Shown: positions 17,399-27,031, counted from the first letter of the stretch. The stretch is 43,043 nucleotides of DNA from NZQO01 sp002693605 (GCA_963972105.1 CAXAVH010000005.1:1-43043), one strand, 5' to 3'. Notes: generated from the sequence alone by a model not told the origin. Numbers and translations: made by a program.

Positions 17399-18733
17399 AT
17401 GAAACATTTTCTTTTATTACTCACGTTCACCCTGGTCCAAACTTCGGGATTTGCACAAACCGACGCGCGAATCTACGATATCATCGATGCTGTATCTGCA
17501 GAACGAATTAAGTCAGACATTACACGCCTAGCTGGTTTTGGCACCCGCAATACTTTCAGCGATACGCTTAGCGAAACGCGCGGAATTGGAGCGGCCAGGC
17601 GATGGATTAAAAGTGAGTTCGAAGCTATTTCCAATAATTGCGACGGATGCTTGGACGTTTTCTACCAAAAAGATTTTGTTCCGGCCGAGGGTAACCGGCG
17701 TGTGCCCCAAGACACCTGGATTGTGAACGTTGCCGCTGTGCAGAAAGGAAGCACGTATCCAAATAAGTACATCATTATGAGTGGCGATATCGATTCGCGC
17801 AATAGCGACGGAAGCGATTTCACCAAGGATGCCCCAGGGGCGAACGACAATGCCAGTGGTATGGCGGGTGCCTTGGAAGCCGCCAGGGTACTTTCGAAAT
17901 ATTCGTTCGAGGCGAGTATCGTATATCTGGGCTTAAGCGGCGAGGAACAAGGCCTTTTCGGGGGCAAAGGATTTGCCGATTGGGCCAAGGCTCAGGGCTG
18001 GGAAATTATCGGGGTGCTCAATAACGATATGATTGGAAATATTACAGGGGTAGACGGGGTAATTAGCAATCGCGATTTCCGCATATTTTCAGAGCCGGTT
18101 CCCCCCACCGAAACCGAACAAGAGCGGCAGGCACGTCGGTTTTACGGTGGCGAGGTAGATGGTAGCTCGCGCCAATTGGCGCGTTACGTGCACAAAACCA
18201 CCCAAACATACATGCCCGAGATGAACCCAATGATGATTTATCGCTTGGACCGTTTTGGGCGGGGTGGACACCATCGACCGTTCAACGATCTAGGATGGCC
18301 CGGGGTTCGTATTATGGAAGCACATGAAAACTACACGCAGCAACATCAGGATATCCGCACCGAAGATGGCATAGAATATGGCGATAAACTGAAATTTGTA
18401 AATTTCGATTATGCCGCCAAGCTTACCGCAGTGAACGCCATCACTATGGCAAACCTTGCTTGGGCCCCACCCGCTCCCGAAAAAGTAGCCATAGGTGGCA
18501 TTGTGGAACCTTCGGCCAAGCTGAAATGGGACAGCGTTCCCGGCGCCGCGGGATACAAAATCTACTGGCGCGATACCACCTCCCCCACCTGGGATTACAG
18601 CCGTTACGTTGGTAATGTAACTGAATTCACCCTCGATGGAATCGTTATCGACAATTATTTCTTCGGTGTAGCCGCAGTCAATGAGAATGGCTCCGAAAGT
18701 TTGGTCGTGTTCCCCAACGCGATTTTTAGATAA
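17399..18733 (+). CDS. Secreted M28 zinc aminopeptidase with C-terminal FnIII domain
   Basis: This 444-residue protein has a signal peptide ending near QTSGFAQ. Residues ~105-350 are an M28 peptidase core. By spacing against Vibrio aminopeptidase (His97, Asp117, Glu151/152, Asp179, His256) the site reads Asp130, Asp150, Glu182/Glu183, Asp210 and His291 or His292. Asp130 (SGDIDSR) stands where His is usual. Residues ~357-440 (PPAPEKVAIGG... YKIYWRD... YFFGVAAVNENG) form a fibronectin III module. No T9SS domain is present, so it is probably periplasmic or outer-membrane associated. The M1 peptidase starts 19 bases later, which suggests co-transcription. It likely releases N-terminal residues from peptides; substrate is unknown. 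Confidence 0.9.
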   Translation: MKHFLLLLTFTLVQTSGFAQTDARIYDIIDAVSAERIKSDITRLAGFGTRNTFSDTLSETRGIGAARRWIKSEFEAISNNCDGCLDVFYQKDFVPAEGNRRVPQDTWIVNVAAVQKGSTYPNKYIIMSGDIDSRNSDGSDFTKDAPGANDNASGMAGALEAARVLSKYSFEASIVYLGLSGEEQGLFGGKGFADWAKAQGWEIIGVLNNDMIGNITGVDGVISNRDFRIFSEPVPPTETEQERQARRFYGGEVDGSSRQLARYVHKTTQTYMPEMNPMMIYRLDRFGRGGHHRPFNDLGWPGVRIMEAHENYTQQHQDIRTEDGIEYGDKLKFVNFDYAAKLTAVNAITMANLAWAPPAPEKVAIGGIVEPSAKLKWDSVPGAAGYKIYWRDTTSPTWDYSRYVGNVTEFTLDGIVIDNYFFGVAAVNENGSESLVVFPNAIFR

Positions 18734-18752
18734 CTCTAATAGTAAAAAACGC

Positions 18753-20411
18753 ATGCATTGCATCTCAATTACACCATTAGGCCAAACGTGTGGCGCAATT
18801 TTAGCTATTCTCCTATTCACAACCACAGTAGCAGCGCAAACCTATACCCGCCAGGATACGCTTCGGGGCAGCATTACCCCAGAGCGCGCTTGGTGGGATG
18901 TGCAACACTACGATCTTAGCGTAACCGTGAACCCTGACACGAAACCCATTTCCGGGGTGAATATTTTAACGTATAAGGTGCTTCAGGAAGAAAATGTGCT
19001 TCAAATTGACTTACAGCCACCTATGAAGTTGGAAGAGGTCGTTCAGGAGGGGGAAGCGCTGCGCGTAACTTCCGAGGGAAATGCCCATTTCATTCACCTG
19101 AAACAAGAGCAACAGCCAGGTAAAGACTATGAACTCACCCTCCATTTCTCGGGCATGCCACGTACGGCCCGCAACGCACCTTGGGATGGTGGTTTCTCCT
19201 GGAAAGAGGACAGCAACGGTAATCCGTTTATCGCTACATCCAACCAAGGCATTGGAGCGAGCATTTGGTGGCCCAATAAGGATCATGCTTATGACGAGCC
19301 CGACAACGGACTCGATTTGAGAATTACCGCTCCCGCCAATTTGGTGGCAGTAGGCAATGGCCGGCTATTAGACACCATTGCTCAAAAGAACGAAAAGACC
19401 TGGCATTGGCGGGTGGTGAATCCCATTAATAATTATGGGGTGAATATAAATATTGGCGACTACGTGCGCTTTTCTGAAACCTATAACGGATTGAAAGGTG
19501 AACTGGACTTAGATTATTGGGTGCTTCGCGAAAACCTATCCAAGGCCAAGGAACAATTTAAGCAGGTCCCGAAAATGTTGGAAGCGTTTGAACACTGGTT
19601 TGGTCCCTATCCTTTCTACGAAGATAGTTTCAAGTTGGTGGAGGTTCCCTATTTGGGTATGGAGCACCAAAGCAGCGTCACCTACGGAAATAAATACCAA
19701 AATGGCTATTTGGGCAATGACCTTTCGGGTACCGGATGGGGCCTCAAATTCGATTTTATTATAATTCACGAGGCCGGGCACGAATGGTTCGCTAATAACA
19801 TTACACATATCGACGTGGCCGATATGTGGATCCATGAAGGGTTCACGGCCTACTCCGAAAATCTCTATCTAGATTACCACTTCGGAAAGGAAGCCTCGTC
19901 TGCCTACGTTATTGGCACGCGCCGCGCCGTTCAGAATGATCGGCCCATAATTGGCACTTACGGCGTGCAGCAGGAAGGCAGCAGCGATATGTACTACAAG
20001 GGCGCTAACATCTTGCATACGCTCCGGCAATTGGTAGAAGATGATGGTAAATGGCGCGAAATCTTGCGCGGTCTCAACGAGACTTTTTATCATCAAACGG
20101 TCACTTCCAAGCAAGTAGAGGAATATATAAGTGAGGTAAGCGGTATCGATCTTACTGAATTTTGGGAGCAATATTTACGTACGGTCGAAATTCCGAAGAT
20201 TGAATATAAAATTTCAGAAAAAACCGTAGCCTATCGCTATGTTAATATTGTTGAAAATTTCGATATGCCTGTAATCGCAATTGTAAACGATAGCGAGCAG
20301 TGGATTTATCCCACGTCGCAATGGAAATCGATCACAGCCGTTGCCCCTATTTCGAATTTTACCATAAAGGATGATTTTTACGTCGAGAGCGAGAAGGTAG
20401 AAATACCTTAA
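18753..20411 (+). CDS. Secreted M1-family (gluzincin) aminopeptidase
   Basis: The zinc motif HEAGH begins at His339 (with His343), and the third ligand Glu362 lies in MWIHEGFTAYSE, the HExxH-x18-E pattern of M1. The exopeptidase-type loop reads GMEHQSS, where many M1 enzymes have GAMEN. I place the start at ATG 18753, which gives 552 residues and a good signal peptide (AILAILLFTTTVAAQ). A longer frame from 18681 would overlap the M28 gene by 53 bases and put charged sequence before the signal. The N-terminal ~190 mature residues are the beta-sandwich substrate domain. Together with the M28 peptidase it points to extracytoplasmic peptide use. It is smaller than E. coli PepN (870), lacking the large C-terminal helical domain. 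Confidence 0.92.
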   Translation: MHCISITPLGQTCGAILAILLFTTTVAAQTYTRQDTLRGSITPERAWWDVQHYDLSVTVNPDTKPISGVNILTYKVLQEENVLQIDLQPPMKLEEVVQEGEALRVTSEGNAHFIHLKQEQQPGKDYELTLHFSGMPRTARNAPWDGGFSWKEDSNGNPFIATSNQGIGASIWWPNKDHAYDEPDNGLDLRITAPANLVAVGNGRLLDTIAQKNEKTWHWRVVNPINNYGVNINIGDYVRFSETYNGLKGELDLDYWVLRENLSKAKEQFKQVPKMLEAFEHWFGPYPFYEDSFKLVEVPYLGMEHQSSVTYGNKYQNGYLGNDLSGTGWGLKFDFIIIHEAGHEWFANNITHIDVADMWIHEGFTAYSENLYLDYHFGKEASSAYVIGTRRAVQNDRPIIGTYGVQQEGSSDMYYKGANILHTLRQLVEDDGKWREILRGLNETFYHQTVTSKQVEEYISEVSGIDLTEFWEQYLRTVEIPKIEYKISEKTVAYRYVNIVENFDMPVIAIVNDSEQWIYPTSQWKSITAVAPISNFTIKDDFYVESEKVEIP

Positions 20412-20494
20412 CCGCATCATGCAAATCCACGCATATTTTAAAAAATAAACCGTAAATGGTTATCTTGGCCTACGAACCTGGAAATTAACCAAGC

Positions 20495-21763
20495 ATGGCG
20501 CCTCCCGCAACGCAACGGCAACCGTATTATATAATCGCGTTATTGATTTTGGCTGGCGAGGCCGTATTTATCCTACCCTTTGTACTCGCTCGGGTCTTTC
20601 GCCCCACGGTCCTTGAAGTATTTAACCTGAACAACCTTGAGCTGGGTCTGTGCTTCTCGGTATATGGAGTGGTAGCGCTGATTTCCTATTTATTTGGTGG
20701 CCCCCTGGCCGATCGGTTTCACCCACGATTATTAATGGGCACGGCCTTAGTGCTTACGGCCTTCGGTGGGTTCTACTATGCAACATTCCCTCCCTTTCTT
20801 CCATTACAAATACTCTATGGATATTGGGGGTTTACTACTATTTTTCTGTTTTGGGCCGCGATGATTAAAGCGACCCGAATGTGGGGCGGTAGCGATAAGC
20901 AAGGCACGGCCTTTGGGTTTCTGGATGGGGGCCGCGGACTCGTGGCGGCCAGCTTTGGCCTACTTGGCGTAGTGGTGTTTACGTATTTTGTTAGTTCAGA
21001 AATTGGAGCCGCGACAATAACCGAGCGGAAAAATGCCTTCCGGGAAGTTATCCTGGTTTCCTCCTTCGTCATCTTGGTAATCGCCGGCCTCGTATTTCTT
21101 TTTTTACGACCGAAACCGGCAGCTCGTGCGGACACGGAGACTCCGGAAAAACTCGAACTTTTCAAGAATTTCCGAACCGTAAGTAGCATTCCATCGGTGT
21201 GGCTTTTGATGGTAATCATACTTTGCGCCTATACCGGATACAAGACTACCGATATTTTCTCATTGTACGCCCGTGAGGTAATGCTTTTCAACGAAATTGA
21301 AGCGGCGCAGGTGGGCACCTTTCTCCTATACATACGTCCCATAACGGGGGTGATGGTAGGGTTCCTCGCCGACAAATCGCGGGGATCGGTATTATTGGTC
21401 GTCGGGTTTATAGTTATGCTTTTTGGCAGTATCCTGTTCGCCTCGGGCGTCTTAGGCCCTACGCTGGTTGTTCCGTTTTTATTGGGGCTACTTGTAACGG
21501 CCTTGGGCGTGTACGCCGCACGGGTTTTATATTTCGCCGTTTTGCGCGAGGGCAAGATACCACTGGCGCTCACGGGAACGGCCGTCGGACTCATATCGCT
21601 CGTTGGGTATATGCCAGATATATTTGCGGGACCTGCTATGGGCTATTTGTTAGATGCATCGCCGGGGGAGACAGGCCACCAACATACCTTCTGGATGCTG
21701 GCGGTATTCTCCCTAATCGGGCTCTTAGCCTCACTTGCGTTTTACCGAATAGCACGTAAGTAA
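20495..21763 (+). CDS. MFS transporter
   Basis: This 422-residue inner-membrane protein has about twelve hydrophobic segments in two halves separated by a charged loop near residues 205-230. The loop between TM2 and TM3 reads GGPLADRFHPR, a variant of the MFS signature GxLaDRfGrr, and a similar FLADKSRGS lies in the second half. The substrate cannot be told. It follows the two secreted peptidases, so uptake of peptide or amino-acid products is conceivable, but 83 bases separate it from the M1 gene. It ends 5 bases before the convergent App1-type gene, with no room for a terminator. Family confidence is high and substrate confidence low. Confidence 0.87.
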   Translation: MAPPATQRQPYYIIALLILAGEAVFILPFVLARVFRPTVLEVFNLNNLELGLCFSVYGVVALISYLFGGPLADRFHPRLLMGTALVLTAFGGFYYATFPPFLPLQILYGYWGFTTIFLFWAAMIKATRMWGGSDKQGTAFGFLDGGRGLVAASFGLLGVVVFTYFVSSEIGAATITERKNAFREVILVSSFVILVIAGLVFLFLRPKPAARADTETPEKLELFKNFRTVSSIPSVWLLMVIILCAYTGYKTTDIFSLYAREVMLFNEIEAAQVGTFLLYIRPITGVMVGFLADKSRGSVLLVVGFIVMLFGSILFASGVLGPTLVVPFLLGLLVTALGVYAARVLYFAVLREGKIPLALTGTAVGLISLVGYMPDIFAGPAMGYLLDASPGETGHQHTFWMLAVFSLIGLLASLAFYRIARK

Positions 21764-21768
21764 CTCTA

Positions 21769-22737
21769 TTAGGAAATAATGCCAATACTTTTAGAATGAG
21801 CCATCGCGGCCTCACTGTGGCTATAGTAAAACGTGTTTACTGAGAGAGTTTCAATATTGCGAAGTACCTCTTCCACGGCAGTTTTTTTTGTACTGCGCGT
21901 CTGCCTAATGTAAACCGCCTTTATATTCTTCGGAAACACCTTGCACACACGCTCGTATAAATAGGGGTCTTTTTGCGAGTCGTCTCCCAACAGCACATAT
22001 TCCAATTTCGGATAGAAGGAAACGATGTCTTTTATTTTCTCGAACTTATGGTCGTGGCTGCCCCCGCCCGATCGGAAAAAATCTAGCAGACCGGTCTTGA
22101 TTTTCTTCAGCTTGATGACCGCCTTAGGGAGTTCGTGCAATTTCGCAAACTCATCGATAAATCGGTACAGGTTCCACTCGCTGCTAGAAACAAAGAAAAA
22201 CGAATTGGATGCCGTCTCCATGTCCTGCCCCGCCAAACTGAGCGCCTGGTAATGATTCACCACATCCTTAAAAACACTGCGCTTATTGATGTTCTTGGAA
22301 AGCATCACGAACAATTTCTTGAAAATATTACTGCTGTGCGAAATGAGGAACGTATCATCAATGTCTGATATGATGCCGTATTTGCTGATAAATGGCTTTA
22401 AAACCTCGCTCTTTTCCACAATGCCGAAATCGTTAAAATCGCAACACACCGTATAGTCGTGCCATCCGCTCTTAAGCGGTTTTGAATAGGGCACGGTAAA
22501 CCTAAAATAACCGTCGTCCAAGGTTTTGGTGGTAACTTCAATATCCTGAAATCGCAAGGTAATTTCTTTGTTGGCAATAGGCGAAATCGTGAACATATGG
22601 AGGATGGCGAACGCGTGCTTGATCCCACGGCGATCTATACGGTACTTATCTGGCGCCCATGACCTAAAGACGTGGCCAAACACCACGAGTTCCTCTTCGT
22701 TTAAATAGCCACGATACAATTGTAGGTCTAGCTTCAT
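21769..22737 (-). CDS. App1-type phosphatidate phosphatase domain protein
   Basis: This 322-residue protein has the HAD-like phosphatase signature DIDDT (125-129, nucleophile Asp125 and Asp127) after KYGIIS, and a later GDDSQKDPYLYERV that fits the acidic motif of the same fold. This is the catalytic domain of yeast App1 (DUF2183), a Mg-dependent phosphatidate phosphatase making diacylglycerol. Residues 1-110 form a beta-rich N-terminal domain with no recognised name. No signal peptide is visible. It is divergent from a diacylglycerol-kinase-family gene, which supports a lipid role. Activity on phosphatidate is inferred from the family, since few bacterial members have been tested. Confidence 0.85.
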   Translation of the reverse strand: MKLDLQLYRGYLNEEELVVFGHVFRSWAPDKYRIDRRGIKHAFAILHMFTISPIANKEITLRFQDIEVTTKTLDDGYFRFTVPYSKPLKSGWHDYTVCCDFNDFGIVEKSEVLKPFISKYGIISDIDDTFLISHSSNIFKKLFVMLSKNINKRSVFKDVVNHYQALSLAGQDMETASNSFFFVSSSEWNLYRFIDEFAKLHELPKAVIKLKKIKTGLLDFFRSGGGSHDHKFEKIKDIVSFYPKLEYVLLGDDSQKDPYLYERVCKVFPKNIKAVYIRQTRSTKKTAVEEVLRNIETLSVNTFYYSHSEAAMAHSKSIGIIS

Positions 22738-22743
22738 TCTTTG

Positions 22744-22769
22744 GAAAAAATTAACGGTTCAATTTTTTC
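22744..22769. repeat. Inverted repeat in App1/lipid-kinase divergent spacer
   Basis: Arms GAAAAAATT and AATTTTTTC are exact inverted copies around an 8-base spacer that itself contains AAC-G-GTT. It is central to the 64-base gap between the two divergent genes, so it may be a shared operator. A transcribed hairpin is the alternative. Confidence 0.5.
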
Positions 22770-22801
22770 AAAATAATTAAATTTAGGCACAACCTTTCCC
22801 A

Positions 22802-23704
22802 ATGAAATCTAAAAACAGTGTGTTGCTTGTGGTAAATCCCGTGTCGGGTGGTATTTCCAAGGAAAAATTAGTTGCAGAAATTGAAAGGGAAATTGCCAAC
22901 CGCCCATTTAAACTTTCAATTTATACCACTACCGGCATCAATGATATGGAAAGTCTAAAAAACCAGCTGGTATTGCACCGGCCTTACCGGGTTCTCGTCC
23001 TGGGGGGTGACGGTACCATAAAATTGGTAGCAGATGTGTTGGAAGGATTGGATATTTCCTTAGGTATCCTGCCCGCCGGATCGGCCAATGGGCTCGCTAC
23101 CCACTTCGACCTTCCGGACGATCGTGAGGAACAACTGGAAATCGCTTTGGGAGCGAAAACTATCCTTGCAGATCGTCTTTTAGTAAATGGGAATGTGTGC
23201 TTGCATTTGGCCGACCTAGGTATAAACGCGGAACTTATCAAGAACTACGAGCAATCTCAGATACGTGGTAAACTAGGGTATATCCTGCAGAGCATTCCCA
23301 CCTTGTTCCAATGTGAATATCCATTTTCGTTTTCTATTGAAGCCAATGGTTCGACAAGGGAAAAGGAAGGAATTCTACTGGCTATAGCCAACGCGACCAA
23401 ATTCGGTACCGGGGCCAACATAAACCCAACGGGGAAGATCGACGACGGAAAGTTCGAACTGGTACTCTTCAAGAAATTGGATATTATAGAAATCATTAAG
23501 ACCATACAGGATGCGGCCGAGATAGATCCTGATTTTGCCGAGATTATCAGTACCGATCGTGCGGTTATTCGTAGCAAATCGGGAGTGCCGCTCCAAATAG
23601 ATGGCGAATATATGGGTGAGTCTTCGAAGGTGGAGGTGAAACTCTGTCCAGATAAACTTGAAATTGCGGTTCCAAGCTCCTTTGGTTCTGTCTTGGGAAC
23701 ATAA
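22802..23704 (+). CDS. Diacylglycerol-kinase-family lipid kinase
   Basis: This 300-residue protein is of the DAGK catalytic-domain family (YegS, BmrU, DgkB). It opens with the first motif VNPVSGG, followed by GGDGT (68-72), the nucleotide-binding signature, then LPAGSANGLATHF and, in the C-terminal half, DGKFELVLFKK. It should phosphorylate diacylglycerol or a related lipid with ATP at the cytoplasmic membrane face. The divergent App1-type gene would catalyse the reverse reaction. Thirty-three bases separate it from the amidohydrolase gene downstream, so read-through is possible. The exact lipid (diacylglycerol, phosphatidylglycerol or a sphingoid base) is unknown. Confidence 0.9.
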   Translation: MKSKNSVLLVVNPVSGGISKEKLVAEIEREIANRPFKLSIYTTTGINDMESLKNQLVLHRPYRVLVLGGDGTIKLVADVLEGLDISLGILPAGSANGLATHFDLPDDREEQLEIALGAKTILADRLLVNGNVCLHLADLGINAELIKNYEQSQIRGKLGYILQSIPTLFQCEYPFSFSIEANGSTREKEGILLAIANATKFGTGANINPTGKIDDGKFELVLFKKLDIIEIIKTIQDAAEIDPDFAEIISTDRAVIRSKSGVPLQIDGEYMGESSKVEVKLCPDKLEIAVPSSFGSVLGT

Positions 23705-23737
23705 TCGCTATCTTTATCGTCTCTAATTTTAATAACT

Positions 23738-26700
23738 ATGCGATACGCAATTTCAGTTCTGATACTTTTCTTAACCGTTAACGTCATAGCCCAGAAAAAG
23801 AAAAAAGAAGAAACCACCCCCGAATGGAACGTAGCAGATCCAGGCAAGGATTTTAATTTTCAGCCCCATTCCTTTACCACCACCGAGGGAACGTGGATGA
23901 ACTTAGACGTGAGTCCCGATGGAAAGATGGTCGTATTCGATATGCTGGGCGATATTTATACCATTCCCATAACCGGTGGCAAAGCCACGGCACTCCGCAC
24001 CGGGATTCCTTTTGAAATTCAACCCAGATTCAGTCCAGATGGTTCAAAAATATCGTTCACCAGCGATGCGGGCGGCGGGGACAACATTTGGATAATGGAT
24101 GCCGACGGCAGCAACGCTAAACAGTTAACTAAGGAAGATTTCCGACTCTTGAACAACGCCGTATGGATGCCAGACGGGAACTATCTCATAGCCCGAAAGC
24201 ACTTTACCTCCGGCCGAAGCATGGGCGCGGGCGAACTGTGGCAATACCACATTACCGGCGGCAGCGGTATACAGCTAACCGAACGAAAGAACGACCAGCA
24301 GGACGTAAACGAACCGTACGTATCGCCCGACGGAAGTCAACTGTACTATTCCGAAGATATGTACCCGGGAGGGTATTTCCAGTACAACAAAGATCCCAAC
24401 GACCAGATTTACGTAATTAAACAGTACGATTTTACAACCGGTAAGACCGAAACCGTAACTGGGGGTCCTGGCGGCGCCGCCCGACCCGTCCTATCTCCCG
24501 ATGGGACGAAAATGGCCTTCGTAAAGAGGGTTCGCACAAAGAGCGTATTGTACCTGCACGATCTGGAAACGGGAGAGGAATGGCCCATTTACGATCAGTT
24601 AGACAAGGACCAGCAAGAGGCGTGGGCTATTTTTGGCGTGTACCCCAATTTCGACTGGATGCCCAATGGGAACGAAATTGTATTTTGGAGTGGCGGTAAG
24701 ATAAGGCGCATTAATACAGAAACGTTGCAGACTTCCGAAATTCCCTTCGAGGTTGATGTTACGATTCCGTTAGCCGAAACGGTGCACTTTAGTACCCCGA
24801 TAGAAACAAATCAATTTACGCCCAAAGTAATTAGACACGCCACGACTTCGCCTAATGGAAATTTTGTTATCTTTAATGCGCTCGGGTTTTTATGGAAAAA
24901 AGATTTACCGAGCGGATCCCCACAGAGATTATCAAACGGCACCGATTTTGAATTTGAACCAGCCATCTCCCCAGATGGAAACACTATTGTTTACGTCAGC
25001 TGGAATGACAATCAAAAAGGTGCCGTTTACTCTATCCCCTCTTCAGGTGGAACCCCAGTAAAACTCACCAATACCAAGGGAATATACCGCACCCCCTCCT
25101 TCTCGCCCGATGGAAAGACGATAGTCTTCCGCAAAGAAAAAGGCAATACCGATCAAGGTTTTACCTACACAAAAAACCCAGGGATTTACACCATGGATGC
25201 TTCTGGAGCCAACGAGACTTTTTTAGTTGACAAAGGTGAGTACCCGACCTTCAATAGCGACGGAAAACGTATTTTCTTACAAACCGGCGGCACCTATTTT
25301 GGCGAACTCACCAAAAAATTAATCAGCGTCGACTTGAAAGGATTGGATGAGCGCGAGCACGTAGCATCGAAATATGCCAATTGGTTAGTCCCCAGCCCAG
25401 ATAATAAATGGATTGCCTTCACCAATTTGCATAAAGTATATGTTGCCCCATTAGTGTTGAACGGGAAGACAATGGATTTGGACAACAAGACCAATTCGGT
25501 CCCCGTATCTCAAATTGCGAACGACGCAGGTATAAACATCCACTGGTCGCCAGATAGCAAACGAGTGATTTGGACCTTAGGCGATACGTATTTCAGCAAT
25601 GAAATTAAAAAAAGGTTCACATTTCTGCCAAATTCGCCTGAGGAAATACCCGAAATTACCACTACCGGTATTAAAATTGGCCTCACCGCCCCTGTAGACA
25701 AGCCTAGTGGAAAAATAGCCTTCACCAATGCTCGCATTATAACTATGGATGGCGATGACGTAATTGAAAACGGTACCATCGTTATCGACCAAAATAAAAT
25801 AATGGCGGTGGGCAACGTTTCCGATGTTTCCATTCCGAAAGATGCTAAAGTATACGATGTCAACGGAAAGACCATTATGCCGGGCTTAGTCGATGCGCAC
25901 GCCCACACCGGGGCATTTCGTTACGGACTTACCACGCAACAAGTATGGCCGCTCATGGCAAATTTGGCCTTTGGAGTCACCACCGCGCACGATCCATCTG
26001 CAAATACCGAAACCGTCTTTAGTCTTTCCGAAATGATTAAGGCCGGCAACTTGGTAGGGCCACGCCTCTACTCTACCGGATTCATCCTCTACGGTGCCGA
26101 TGGCGATTTCAAGGCCGTGATTAATGGGCTGGAAGATGCGCGTAGCAGTATTAGGCGTACCAAGGCGTTTGGCGCAAAAAGCGTAAAAAGTTATAACCAA
26201 CCGCGGCGCGAGCAACGACAGCAAGTGCTTCAAGCTGCCCGAGAGCAGAAAATAAACGTGGTGCCCGAAGGGGGCTCGACCTTTTTCCATAACATTTCCA
26301 TGATTATGGATGGCCATACGGGTATCGAGCACAATATTCCCGTAGCCCCCATTTACAAGGATGTTTTGGAAATATGGGGCGAAAGCGGCACCGGATATAC
26401 GCCCACATTGATTGTAAATTACGGTGGGCTCAATGGCGAATATTTCTATTACGAACGAGATAATGTGTGGGAAAATGAAAAACTTCTGAAATTTACCCCC
26501 CGAAGTGTTATCGATAGCCGTTCTAGACACCGAATGAAAATTCCACAGGAAGAATATCGTAACGGTCATATTCTGGTGTCGCAATCCGCAAAAAGCCTTC
26601 ACGATGCCGGCGTAAAGGTAAATATGGGCGCCCATGGTCAATTGCAGGGCCTTGGGGCCCATTGGGAGACCTGGATGCTCGCACAAGGAGGCATGTCGAA

Positions 26701-27031
26701 CCTAGAGGCCCTACGGGCGGCCACCTTGAACGCAGCGCAGTACATAGGCGCTGGCAACGATATTGGCTCGTTGGAAGTAGGAAAATTGGCCGATTTGCTG
26801 GTACTCTCCGAAAATCCGCTCGACGATATTGAGAACACACAACATATAGAAATGGTTATGAGCAACGGGCGCCTATACGATGCCAATACCCTGAATGAAA
26901 TAGGTAACCACCCCAACGAGCGCGCCCCGTTTTGGTGGGAAAACACCCGCCATAACCAAGCCTTTCCTTGGCATCAGGAAAACGAGAGTTTCATGAAAGC
27001 GGGCTGTGGCTGTCACGTAGGCCATCAATAA
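23738..27031 (+). CDS. Secreted TolB-propeller/amidohydrolase fusion
   Basis: This 1097-residue protein has a signal peptide (MRYAISVLILFLTVNVIAQ). Residues ~40-650 are TolB/PD40 propeller repeats, with repeated SPDGxxIxF blocks (VSPDGKMVVF, FSPDGSKISF, ISPDGNTIVY). From ~655 an amidohydrolase-superfamily metal-dependent hydrolase follows: IMPGLVDAHAHTG with His721/His723, then GVTTAHDPS, DGHTGIEHN, NMGAHGQLQG and a C-terminal ADLLVLSENPLDDIE. The chain ends in GCGCHVGHQ, a Cys- and His-rich tail. Similar fusions are common in Bacteroidetes; the substrate (cyclic amide, peptide or related) is not established. The next gene, a small membrane protein, starts 5 bases after the stop, and an ABC ATPase overlaps that. 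Confidence 0.9.
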   Translation: MRYAISVLILFLTVNVIAQKKKKEETTPEWNVADPGKDFNFQPHSFTTTEGTWMNLDVSPDGKMVVFDMLGDIYTIPITGGKATALRTGIPFEIQPRFSPDGSKISFTSDAGGGDNIWIMDADGSNAKQLTKEDFRLLNNAVWMPDGNYLIARKHFTSGRSMGAGELWQYHITGGSGIQLTERKNDQQDVNEPYVSPDGSQLYYSEDMYPGGYFQYNKDPNDQIYVIKQYDFTTGKTETVTGGPGGAARPVLSPDGTKMAFVKRVRTKSVLYLHDLETGEEWPIYDQLDKDQQEAWAIFGVYPNFDWMPNGNEIVFWSGGKIRRINTETLQTSEIPFEVDVTIPLAETVHFSTPIETNQFTPKVIRHATTSPNGNFVIFNALGFLWKKDLPSGSPQRLSNGTDFEFEPAISPDGNTIVYVSWNDNQKGAVYSIPSSGGTPVKLTNTKGIYRTPSFSPDGKTIVFRKEKGNTDQGFTYTKNPGIYTMDASGANETFLVDKGEYPTFNSDGKRIFLQTGGTYFGELTKKLISVDLKGLDEREHVASKYANWLVPSPDNKWIAFTNLHKVYVAPLVLNGKTMDLDNKTNSVPVSQIANDAGINIHWSPDSKRVIWTLGDTYFSNEIKKRFTFLPNSPEEIPEITTTGIKIGLTAPVDKPSGKIAFTNARIITMDGDDVIENGTIVIDQNKIMAVGNVSDVSIPKDAKVYDVNGKTIMPGLVDAHAHTGAFRYGLTTQQVWPLMANLAFGVTTAHDPSANTETVFSLSEMIKAGNLVGPRLYSTGFILYGADGDFKAVINGLEDARSSIRRTKAFGAKSVKSYNQPRREQRQQVLQAAREQKINVVPEGGSTFFHNISMIMDGHTGIEHNIPVAPIYKDVLEIWGESGTGYTPTLIVNYGGLNGEYFYYERDNVWENEKLLKFTPRSVIDSRSRHRMKIPQEEYRNGHILVSQSAKSLHDAGVKVNMGAHGQLQGLGAHWETWMLAQGGMSNLEALRAATLNAAQYIGAGNDIGSLEVGKLADLLVLSENPLDDIENTQHIEMVMSNGRLYDANTLNEIGNHPNERAPFWWENTRHNQAFPWHQENESFMKAGCGCHVGHQ

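Noticed and set aside
25886..26686. 266-codon minus-strand frame within the amidohydrolase
   Set aside because: It is a shadow of the amidohydrolase domain; the plus strand carries the HAH metal motif and conserved core.
26995..27031. Haem-binding site in the amidohydrolase tail
   Set aside because: The order is C-x-C-H, not C-x-x-C-H.
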